A DNA stretch of 13,174 nucleotides from Candidatus Nitrosopolaris rasttigaisensis (GTDB taxonomy: Archaea; Thermoproteota; Nitrososphaeria; Nitrososphaerales; Nitrososphaeraceae), in assembly GCA_933226995.1 (NCBI GenBank), contig CAKOFP010000123.1:1-13174 (forward strand), read 5' to 3'. Made by a program: the position numbers and the translations under genes. The notes beneath the pieces were generated by a model. It ran no database searches. It was not told the origin of the DNA and saw only the letters and a list, made by a program, of their open reading frames with translations. This document shows positions 6,771 to 12,798 of the stretch, piece by piece (positions within the stretch are counted from its first letter, which is position 1; the number at the start of each line of letters is the position of its first letter).

Positions 6771-6915
6771 CATGTCTCCCACGTTAAGCCAGTAGAGTTA
6801 CAACTAGTCATAAGTAACTTAAAGAGTAAGGAGGCTGGATATCTATGTATGTATCTATATATGTATCTATATAAACATGCATACTATTGACAGCATTCTA
6901 GAGACATGAGAAACA
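6736..6915. other. Intergenic region with a diverged repeat, tandem 12-mers and a promoter
   Basis: Contains the second copy of an imperfect direct repeat (6728-6770, see the repeat entry). It also has a perfect Shine-Dalgarno sequence AAGGAGG (6828-6834) ten bases before an ATG that opens only nine codons (6845-6874). That short frame is made of tandem TATGTATCTATA units. The sequence CTATATAAAC (6867-6876) can serve as TATA box for the degenerate gene starting at 6916. Confidence 0.4.
6848..6871 (+). repeat. Tandem 12-bp repeat, two units
   Basis: TATGTATCTATA occurs at 6848-6859 and again at 6860-6871, with a partial unit just upstream. It lies between a perfect Shine-Dalgarno sequence and a TATA-like element. 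Confidence 0.6.
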
Positions 6916-7295
6916 ATGATGAAAAATCAGAAGACCAAAAGTTTCAGGCACTATGGTATTAATCGCAACTGTTGGGATATTAGCCATTGGCTTAACAGCG
7001 ACACCAATGCATCCGGCACAGGTTCAAGCTAGTGGTCCTTCTGCATGGGTGATGTGGCTGCTTCTGGCGTTATGACGGATCACGCAATGGTCGACCCTAA
7101 TGGTAACCTATTACCAGGCGCTCAAATCAACAACGGATGCATTGAAACTGGACATTTTTAGTGTCATATGTTTGACAGACGTATCTGACTGTCACAAATG
7201 TGTACCCGGTAGAGGGCGTCCGCGTCTTTTTCGTGTTCGATATGTACCACATATTATTATCGCTTATATGGATAAAAATACGACTCCTGCTATAG
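6916..7295 (+). pseudogene. Degenerate secreted protein with several frameshifts
   Basis: Protein-like sequence passes through all three frames. ATG ATG at 6916 opens MMKNQKTKSF. The next frame gives a signal peptide GTMVLIATVGILAIGLTATP followed by MHPAQVQASGP, to TGA 7073-7075. A third frame takes over near 7045 with MGDVAASGVMTDHAMVDPNG, then NLLPGAQINNGCIETG, to TAG 7159-7161. After a T5 run the first-shifted frame resumes with TYLTVTNVYPVEGVRVFFVF (7179 onward) to TAG 7293-7295. At least three indels and one in-frame TGA (7173-7175) would have to be repaired. A TATA-like CTATATAAAC is present upstream. The family is unrecognised; the strand-rich end looks like an exported domain. ORFs listed here on either strand are shadows. 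Confidence 0.5.
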
Positions 7296-7540
7296 TAGGT
7301 CCCATAGAGTATATCGCAATAAGAATAAGAGTATGTCATAACTCGCTTTCTTGATAATAACAATAGAACCTCTGTCCTCTCGACAAGCGAAGCCCGCTTT
7401 ATTCTTGATATTGTTCCCGGACTTTTAGTACAATATGCTTTTGCCTGAAAGGTAGTTTACTGGGTATTAGACATTTAGACGATTTTGGTAATCCGATACT
7501 TAGACGACTGTACTGTAATAGTTATCACTCCGTTGTTACC
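7296..7540. other. Intergenic region before the deacetylase
   Basis: No gene recognised. Two short TTAGACGA copies occur (within 7470-7510) about 25 bp apart. No convincing TATA box or Shine-Dalgarno sequence lies directly before the ATG at 7541. Confidence 0.35.
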
Positions 7541-8740
7541 ATGTACGTTATCTTGTCAGATCTTAAGGCAAATAAAAATTTTCAGGGTTTGTATGGCATT
7601 GCGATTACTGTTACTATTGCAATCATACTAATCGTCGGTTCCTCTCTTCCATATGCCCTTAGCAGATCATCTTCTCATCCTAAAAACAAGTCATCCGTAC
7701 TTGTATCATCGAGCAGTGGCGGTACCGGTAATAGTGGTAGCGGCGTATCAAAGTTGAATGGAATTCGCAACCAATCTTCTAGTCCTCTTTATTTAGCGCC
7801 GTCACCTCCTGGCTCCTCTTCAGGGGTTAATAGTAGCGGAGGTGTGGCTAGTAACAATCAGCTTGTAATGATAGGCTTTGATGACTCGTACAAGAGTCAA
7901 ATCCTATACGCCAAGCCAATACTAGATAAATATGGTTTTAAGGCTTTCTTTGAAGTTTGTACTTGGATAGGAAAAACAAAAGACAGACAGACTTGGCAAG
8001 ACATAGCAGCATTACAACATGATGGTATGGATATAGAATCACATACTATGACTCATGCTCATCTACCTACGCTCTTGTCGTCACCAAGGCAGCTAAACTA
8101 TGAAATTGGGGGATCAAAACAATGTCTCGCTAATCACGGCGTTAATGCAACAATCTTTGGATATCCGCTAAACTTGGGAGCTGACAAACCATCAATAGTT
8201 AATGTGGTGGCTAAATATTATAATCTAGCAAGATGAGGTAGTGCACCATTGATGTTTTTAAACTGTAGCGGCTACGTGAAACAAGCGCAGTCCGATTGCA
8301 GTACATATTCAGCCAACGGCAAGCTCACTTATGCAAATCGATTTGATATCAGAAGTGATAGCTTTAGACATGTAGACAGTAAGCACAATTATAGCCCTTC
8401 TCAGGAGTATACGCAATTCATTCAACGGATGAATAGTCAAATTCCATACAATACAAACGGAAAGCTAAATGCAATTCCTATAATTACATACCACAATCTT
8501 ACAAACAACATGAAGGATTATAACAAGATGGCTTCCACCATAACTGTGGATTTATTTGCTCAGCAAATGAAATATCTACATGATAATGGATTTAGGGTAT
8601 TATTATTAAATCAACTTGGATATGACCCAAACAATAACGTTTTTGATATAAAGAATGTTCCATGGTCTACTTATGGAACTACAACTAACGCAGCTACTTT
8701 GGTCAGAGCTCCGCCTTCCTCTCCCTCTAATATTAAGTAG
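7541..8740 (+). pseudogene. Membrane-anchored polysaccharide deacetylase split by an in-frame TGA
   Basis: One frame of 399 codons is interrupted only by TGA at 8234-8236 (codon 232); the parts before and after are in the same phase. Residues 18-34 form a signal/anchor helix, and 41-105 are a Ser/Gly/Pro-rich linker. The NodB-like domain begins with VMIGFDDSYKS (metal-binding D114, D115). It continues with SHTMTHAHL (H168, H172, the HxxxH motif) and FGYPLNLGAD, then KYYNLAR, the stop, and GSAPLMFLNCSGY. A distal part has IPIITYHNL and MKYLHDNGFRVLLL. Family members de-N-acetylate surface or extracellular glycans. The stop falls just after the YYNLAR block, so the first part alone would be incomplete. 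GAGGT (8235-8239) stands 9 nt before a TTG (8249) and 12 before an ATG (8252), so reinitiation is conceivable. Selenocysteine use is not known in this phylum. Confidence 0.75.
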
Positions 8741-8872
8741 GATTCCACCTGTAATCTGTTCGTCGGAAGAACGGTTGAGATAGTCATTCCATACAGTACC
8801 ACTTTTCTTCTTCCATTTTTGATCCTTTTGTCCACAGCCGGATTGGTATTAGCTGTGCTTCTGCTGCTCTAA
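8741..8872 (+). other. Open hydrophobic extension in the deacetylase frame
   Basis: After the TAG at 8738-8740 the same frame remains open for 43 codons to TAA 8870-8872. It ends in a strongly hydrophobic segment (TFLLPFLILLSTAGLVLAVL) like a C-terminal membrane anchor. There is no ATG. It may be a lost C-terminal anchor of the deacetylase, a separate remnant, or chance. Confidence 0.3.
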
Positions 8873-8884
8873 TATTGGGTTTGA

Positions 8885-9202
8885 CGTGCGGTCATTTTCA
8901 CAGACGTTGACTTTACAGAAATTCTTAGTGCGTTACCAAGAGACAAACTAGATATCATTGACTATCACCACATTAAGAGATTATCTAAAATAGCTCTTTG
9001 AATCAGAGTCTAAGACTCACGACTCGCATACTTCTTTCTGGCTCGCCAGCATCAGCAAAGACACTCTGACTGAGAAAACAAATACTCGTATATTAAGAGA
9101 AATTAAAGATGCACCAGAATAGAGCAACTAGAGTCACAGCTTGCGAACAAAAATCATCTAACAGATGCTATAACGCGAAAGTTAGAGATCATATCGGCCT
9201 AG
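8885..9202 (+). pseudogene. Frameshifted remnant of an unrecognised charged, coiled-coil-like protein
   Basis: Three overlapping frames give consecutive protein-like segments. Open from 8885, VIFTDVDFTEILSALPRDKL then DIIDYHHIKRLSKIAL, to TGA 8999-9001. Then from 8994, SISKDTLTEKTNTRILREIK then DAPE, to TAG 9120-9122. Then from 9107, RIEQLESQLANKNHLTDAIT then RKLEIISA, to TAG 9200-9202. Each junction needs a small indel. Together they would form about 100 residues of charged, helix-rich protein. No start signals were found and no family is recognised. A 79-codon ATG ORF at 9109-9348 overlaps the last part in another frame and looks less protein-like. Confidence 0.35.
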
Positions 9203-9460
9203 GCTATTCAATGAGTGTAACTTTAGCCTTTGAACACAAAGGAAATGCGGTTTCATCAAATAGCCACGGACTACTGTACCTTAAAGAGTTTAGATGGAGA
9301 TGGACGCTTGTGAACCACACAATAATCGAGCAACTAGTCTTTCTTTGAGCCAACCCTACACCAAAATCGTTAAAATTAAATCCTAAAATAAATTGGATTG
9401 AGAACTCTACTTGCTAGTTATAAATGATAAAAGAGATCTGTCATACTAAAAGTATTATTC
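9203..9460. other. Gene-free stretch beside the tRNA
   Basis: AT-rich, particularly from 9360 to 9460. I see no gene here apart from the doubtful tail of the 9109-9348 ORF. Confidence 0.35.
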
Positions 9461-9462
9461 GC

Positions 9463-9488
9463 TTTAGTGGTGAATCCCACTAAAAAGC
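9463..9488 (-). terminator. Hairpin and T tract downstream of the tRNA
   Basis: TTTAGTGG (9463-9470) and CCACTAAA (9477-9484) form a perfect 8 bp stem with a 6-base loop. On the minus strand GCTTTTTAGTGG places a T5 tract about 15 nt after the tRNA 3' end, a plausible termination signal. Confidence 0.5.
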
Positions 9489-9501
9489 ACTGATATCGTA
9501 G

Positions 9502-9611
9502 CGGGCTCGGAGGGATTTGAACCCTCGACCTGACGCTTAGGAGGCGTCCGCGCTATCCATTGTACGCCCGTTCTCACGTTTACCGAATCGAACGGCCTGC
9601 GCTACGAGCCC
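9502..9611 (-). tRNA. tRNA-Arg(CCT) with a non-canonical D-loop intron
   Basis: Read on the minus strand, a complete cloverleaf forms once an insertion is removed. Acceptor GGGCTCG (9611-9605) pairs with CGAGCCC (9509-9503), with discriminator G9502. D-stem GCGC (9602-9599) pairs with GCGC (9553-9550). The anticodon arm is GACGC-CTCCTAA-GCGTC (9548-9532) with anticodon CCT (Arg, AGG codons). The T arm is GAGGG-TTCAAAT-CCCTC (9526-9510). CCA is not encoded. The D-loop, expected to be about 8-10 nt and containing the invariant GG (ATGGATA is present), is interrupted by 35-37 extra bases. A TATA element lies 29 bp upstream. The rest of the molecule is perfectly paired, so this is a functional gene rather than a remnant. 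Confidence 0.93.
9562..9596 (-). other. Probable archaeal tRNA intron in the D-loop
   Basis: The insert folds on itself: CCGTTC (9595-9590) pairs with GAACGG (9573-9568). The D-stem strand GCGC (9602-9599) can pair with GCGT (9567-9564), leaving a 3-base bulge AGG (9598-9596) on one side and ACA (9563-9561) on the other. This is the bulge-helix-bulge shape cut by archaeal splicing endonuclease. Cutting after the second bulge base gives this 35 nt intron and a 10-base D-loop. A 37 nt intron (9596-9560) would give the D-loop AGTGGATA. No regular outer helix is seen, so the motif is of a relaxed type. Confidence 0.75.
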
Positions 9612-9634
9612 CATTTTTTCAACTTCCGGCCTAC

Positions 9635-9646
9635 AATTTAAATATT
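9635..9646 (-). promoter_or_regulatory. TATA box of the tRNA gene
   Basis: AATATTTAAATT on the minus strand, centred 29 bp upstream of the tRNA 5' end, the standard archaeal spacing. Confidence 0.65.
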
Positions 9647-9713
9647 GACAACACTTCTGCCAGTTCGTCACGGAGACTGACGTAACTTGGTGGAACTAGT
9701 CTTTAGGTCCTTG

Positions 9714-10481
9714 TTAAATGTTATTTGAGCCCGTATTTCCAATTATTTTTTCCATATCATTGATAAATCCAAGTAACAGGCGTTCAAGTATATGTAGAGT
9801 TTCGTCACCCTTTGACCGGCTCGCATGCCGTGGAGCACCTGTAGCCCCAGTCTTAGTTAGCTCGCTGAATCTCCAATATATCCTTACATTCGGTGGTAGC
9901 TTAGGAATCATTTTCTTGGGCGCGTACTTCATGTCTACCAGATCGGGCCGGACTGATAACATAACCGAAGTCTCAGCCTCTCCGCCGTGACCGAGTCCCA
10001 TCCATTCGCCAAATAGATTTTTGGTTTTCCCCACAAGGGTCCACCATGCCTCAAGGCAGGCTATCACTACGTTAGGATATCTATCTTTAAGAGACCTGGC
10101 AGACAATTCTATAGGTGCGATATTGCCGTCGTGTCCATTTATTATGAGTATTCTGTTAATGCCGTTTTTGATAAGACTTGAACATATGTCTTCAATCGCC
10201 ATAATCATGGTATTTGGCTCCAACGTTATCGTCATCTGAAAGTCGCTGTGATGTGAGCTAACTCCGTAGGGAAAAGCGGGCAGCACCAACACATTCCCTA
10301 CTCGGGCGGCAACACGTTTCGCCAATTCCATAGGAACAAAGAAGTCAGAGCCAAAGGGCATGTGGTCACCATGATTCTCGCATGCACCAAAAACGAGGAT
10401 AGCTACTGTCTTACTATTTAGATTTTTTCTTAATTGGATTGCGTTCATCTCTTCTAGTATACGAGGGAATCCATTGATCAC
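9714..10481 (-). CDS. Creatininase-family metal-dependent amidohydrolase
   Basis: The 255 residues match the creatininase superfamily, di-metal amidohydrolases that include creatinine amidohydrolase, MftE and the archaeal formamidopyrimidine hydrolase ArfB. Visible metal-site motifs are GACENHGDHMPFGSDFF (32-48, with E35, H37 and D46), a central NGHDGN (115-120, H117) and GLGHGGEAET (162-171, with H165 and E168). ILVFGACENHG is the family's standard N-terminal strand. The substrate cannot be read from the sequence. ArfB-like action in flavin/deazaflavin (F420) synthesis is one possibility and a peptide or lactam hydrolase another; creatinine itself is unlikely in this organism. The start is GTG (10481-10479); an internal ATG at codon 12 is possible. 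A palindromic TATA region lies about 35 bp upstream, predicting a short leader. Confidence 0.88.
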   Translation of the reverse strand: MINGFPRILEEMNAIQLRKNLNSKTVAILVFGACENHGDHMPFGSDFFVPMELAKRVAARVGNVLVLPAFPYGVSSHHSDFQMTITLEPNTMIMAIEDICSSLIKNGINRILIINGHDGNIAPIELSARSLKDRYPNVVIACLEAWWTLVGKTKNLFGEWMGLGHGGEAETSVMLSVRPDLVDMKYAPKKMIPKLPPNVRIYWRFSELTKTGATGAPRHASRSKGDETLHILERLLLGFINDMEKIIGNTGSNNI

Positions 10482-10511
10482 TTCGAATCTTGTTTACTAC
10501 GGAAGATACTA

Positions 10512-10520
10512 GTTTAAATT
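10512..10520. promoter_or_regulatory. Palindromic TATA element between divergent genes
   Basis: GTTTAAATT contains the self-complementary TTTAAA. It is centred about 35 bp before the creatininase GTG (minus) and about 36 bp before the ATG at 10552 (plus), so one element is correctly spaced for both near-leaderless transcripts. Confidence 0.5.
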
Positions 10521-10551
10521 TCTTGAGCGTTGTCCACACAAAACGAAGGTT

Positions 10552-10749
10552 ATGGGTGTAGAGTTTTTCCGCCCCTGTAAGAATTGCAAGTATTCCCTCA
10601 GGCGAGAGATTGCTGTTCTGCGCAGACAGGTACTATCCCGGCAAGTGTTAATCGAGCAATGGGAGCGGATTCTAGCGGGACTCTATTCGAGCACTCTTAA
10701 GGTTTGTTTTCCTGATCTTATTGAGCCATTTTGTTGGGTATTTTATTAA
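10552..10749 (+). CDS. Small CxxC-containing protein, 65 residues, unrecognised
   Basis: The product starts MGVEFFRPCKNCKYSLRREI and continues with a basic amphipathic helix (about residues 16-45, AVLRRQVLSRQVLIEQWERI). It ends in an aromatic, hydrophobic tail with two further cysteines. C9-K-N-C12 with the later cysteines could bind a metal, but the second pair is not spaced as CxxC, so a zinc ribbon is uncertain. The ATG is well placed: a TTTAAATT TATA box lies about 36 bp upstream, predicting a near-leaderless mRNA as is common in this phylum. It is divergent from the creatininase-family gene. It could still be a chance ORF. Confidence 0.5.
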   Translation: MGVEFFRPCKNCKYSLRREIAVLRRQVLSRQVLIEQWERILAGLYSSTLKVCFPDLIEPFCWVFY

Positions 10750-10952
10750 ATTGTCTATTTGCATAAAGTAGTGCTGTGAACAGCAAGAATTGGAACTTAG
10801 ATAGAATTAATTACAAAAATGCAAGAATAACACCAAGTGGCGAAATCCCCTGCTTTAAGGAATTCTCGTCTCGCGAAAACTACCTAACTTGATCTTTTTG
10901 CAAATGTTATTGGCTGTAACCAATATGCAATATATCAAGATGCAAAAACGCT
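10750..10952. other. Intergenic region between convergent genes
   Basis: AT-rich, with no coding frame, tRNA or clear terminator hairpin that I can support. Confidence 0.4.
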
Positions 10953-11516
10953 CTAAATTGAAAACCTCTCTATCTTTCCTGTTTCAATTATTCGTAACAC
11001 CCGTTTTTTTATTTCATCCAAGTTCATCTCGAAGTACAATCCCTTAGCTTGTGATAGCTTCTCCATCGCCCTGCTCAGTATGGCAATGCAAATGCTATAT
11101 TCATCTTTTTCGTCATGAACGAATGCAGCAGCAACCAAAATGATTCCATTCAGCAGGTCCCTTTCCTCATGATGAGCGTTTTTCCAGACAGATTCAAGAG
11201 CTTCGTGAGCCCCCCAGTACTTTTCATCGTTGAATAAATCCCTTGCTCTGAGGATTGCTTCGTGCTTTCCCATTCGTTTTTCGACTAACTGTTCATATTC
11301 AGATATTGGCGAAATTGTGGCAAATCTTAGGAGAACTTCTTCCATACTGACGTTTTCAGGAACGCTTGTATCAAACTCGACATGTCTGCTTGCAACACGA
11401 GTATCTCGTACAATGACTCCGATATCGGAAACTAGGCTCCGAGCTTTCTTGAGTAGCCAATTGGCCTCTCTAGAGATATATTTCGGATTTTCTAAATGAA
11501 TAATATACCTTCGCAT
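10953..11516 (-). CDS. DUF309 domain protein
   Basis: The protein is 187 residues from the chosen start. The C-terminal half carries the DUF309 signature: LFNDEKYWGAHEALESVW, then AHHEERDLLNGIILVAAAFV, with the conserved AHE and LLNG positions, in an all-helical fold. The function of the family is not known. The N-terminal 85 residues (MRRYIIHLENPKY onward) resemble the extension seen in archaeal members and are not a signal peptide. I prefer the ATG at 11516. The frame extends to a GTG at 11549, which has an AGGTG ten bases upstream and would add 11 residues that look unlike the family. It follows the methyltransferase gene on the same strand with a T-rich tract between, so it may have its own promoter. 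Confidence 0.78.
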   Translation of the reverse strand: MRRYIIHLENPKYISREANWLLKKARSLVSDIGVIVRDTRVASRHVEFDTSVPENVSMEEVLLRFATISPISEYEQLVEKRMGKHEAILRARDLFNDEKYWGAHEALESVWKNAHHEERDLLNGIILVAAAFVHDEKDEYSICIAILSRAMEKLSQAKGLYFEMNLDEIKKRVLRIIETGKIERFSI

Positions 11517-11569
11517 GATGCACAAAAGTCCTTTAGACCAAGCACTCACCTACACACCTATAACAGATA

Positions 11570-11590
11570 TCCCAAGAAAAAAAGAATGCT
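11570..11590 (-). terminator. T-tract after the methyltransferase gene
   Basis: On the minus strand ATTCTTTTTTTCTTGGG begins about 15-20 nt after the methyltransferase TAA. A T7 run of this kind commonly ends archaeal transcripts; no hairpin accompanies it. Confidence 0.35.
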
Positions 11591-11603
11591 GCACCATAAC
11601 CAT

Positions 11604-12428
11604 TTATTGAGTGGTTGTGAACACATAAGCAGTATCAATCTTCTCGTCGTTAGTCCAACAAGTAGGTAAAGTAATACATTTTTTTATCTTGAGGTCATAC
11701 ATTTCGATAATTTTACCCCATCCCCATCCGGTCCTATCCCTTGAATATTCCTTCATTATGTGGCTTCCCATAAAATTAAACCCGGAACATTCTCTTAGCT
11801 CAGATATTGCCATGACACGAGGAATCGCAGAGCTTGCAAGCATTTCACCCCATTCCGGCAATCCCGAAATAAAGAACATAGGTCTTGAAAGATGAAGCGA
11901 ATCAAATGCAAATTGCGTTGCATCGCCTTGATGTATCTCGTATTCAACATCGGTTAAGGCAGAAATTTCTTGCTGGAGGAGTGTAAGTTTGCTATCAATT
12001 TCTATCCCGACCGACCTCAGCCCCAATAACTTGCCACAGTATGCAATTCTACCGTCACCAGACCCAATATCAACAATATCTTTGAAGCCTAATAATTTGG
12101 CTCCTAATGCTAAAGCGTAGGCAGATAGCATCCACGTGGGATAAAAGGGCTGGTAATTAGCATCATATTTTTTCGTACCCAACCAGTAATCGTTGATATC
12201 ACCGAGGTAAGCTCTACACGGTATATCAAATACATGTATATTCTCGGAGTCAACATAGATGGGGTTGCAGTTCACAAAATCGTTTATACGCGATAACGTT
12301 TGTTCAGCTATCGGTATTAATGTAGAATACGACAACGGTATTACCTCTCTGACAATGCTTCGGGTAGCGTGATTTTTGATAAATTCATTTTTCAATTTTA
12401 CAATACCGTGTGCGACTGAATAGCTCAT
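11604..12428 (-). CDS. Class I SAM-dependent methyltransferase, substrate unknown
   Basis: This protein of 274 residues has a Rossmann-type SAM domain in its second half: motif I IVDIGSGDGRIAY (118-130), the acidic strand end VGIEIDSK (140-147), QGDATQF (167-173) and a motif-IV-like PMFFISGLPEWG (183-194). The first about 90 residues contain aromatic and acidic segments (FDIPCRAYLGDINDYWLG) that could shape the substrate pocket. The PMFFISGLPEWG segment is not the NPPY/DPPY of N6-adenine or release-factor enzymes, so those substrates are unlikely. The ATG at 12428 has a strong Shine-Dalgarno sequence AGGTGA (12444-12439). The small zinc-ribbon gene ends 18 nt upstream, so the two form an operon. 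Confidence 0.8.
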   Translation of the reverse strand: MSYSVAHGIVKLKNEFIKNHATRSIVREVIPLSYSTLIPIAEQTLSRINDFVNCNPIYVDSENIHVFDIPCRAYLGDINDYWLGTKKYDANYQPFYPTWMLSAYALALGAKLLGFKDIVDIGSGDGRIAYCGKLLGLRSVGIEIDSKLTLLQQEISALTDVEYEIHQGDATQFAFDSLHLSRPMFFISGLPEWGEMLASSAIPRVMAISELRECSGFNFMGSHIMKEYSRDRTGWGWGKIIEMYDLKIKKCITLPTCWTNDEKIDTAYVFTTTQ

Positions 12429-12446
12429 TTCCGAAACTTCACCTAT

Positions 12447-12623
12447 TCAATAAACGGATTCAGCACTAGGTCTCAATCCTCTTTTGAAACTTGTACGTCC
12501 ACACGTTTTACAACGGTAGAGCCTCTTACGCTTGTATGTATAGACTACCTCCTCTTCCTCAATAATATCATGTATCGTCCTCATCATACATCTATCACAG
12601 AAACGCTTTTCCGGAGTTGTCAA
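12447..12623 (-). CDS. 58-residue zinc-ribbon protein with two CxxC pairs
   Basis: This gene is shorter than a 60-codon cutoff. From a TTG at 12623 it encodes MTTPEKRFCDRCMMRTIHDI, an acidic link, TYKRKRLYRCKTCGRTSF, then KRGLRPSAESVY and TGA. C9-D-R-C12 and C38-K-T-C41 are spaced as in small zinc ribbons of ribosomal or transcription-associated proteins, and the second knuckle is strongly basic. A TAG lies just two codons upstream in frame, so the TTG is the only start before the first knuckle. A TATA box (TTCATAAATA, 12659-12650) is about 31 bp upstream, predicting an almost leaderless mRNA. The gene is followed after 18 nt, including a strong AGGTGA, by the methyltransferase gene. Function unknown; nucleic-acid binding is inferred. 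Confidence 0.75.
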   Translation of the reverse strand: MTTPEKRFCDRCMMRTIHDIIEEEEVVYTYKRKRLYRCKTCGRTSFKRGLRPSAESVY

Positions 12624-12649
12624 AAGCTAGCTACATGTCCACCTGATAG

Positions 12650-12660
12650 TATTTATGAAT
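12650..12660 (-). promoter_or_regulatory. TATA box of the zinc-ribbon/methyltransferase operon
   Basis: ATTCATAAATA on the minus strand, centred about 31 bp before the TTG start at 12623. Confidence 0.5.
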
Positions 12661-12798
12661 CTAATCGGGCTGGTCTTAGCGATATTCTTCGCATATCCCG
12701 AAACGGGCGAGAGCAGCTATTACTGGATAGAGAAATGTCGTAGAGAATTTCCTTGTCTTCAGGTTTATGGTTTGTTATTCAGTATAGTATACAAGAAC

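Noticed and set aside
7100..7363. Overlapping plus (84 codon) and minus (78 codon) ORFs
   Set aside because: They lie over the degenerate secreted gene, whose protein-like sequence is in other frames; both look like shadows.
8234..8236. In-frame TGA as a selenocysteine codon
   Set aside because: Thaumarchaea are not known to have selenocysteine machinery, the position is not a catalytic cysteine site in this family, and no SECIS-like hairpin was noticed.
9109..9348. 79-codon ATG ORF
   Set aside because: It overlaps the more protein-like remnant frames, has no Shine-Dalgarno or TATA signal, and its composition is unlike a folded protein. Probably chance.
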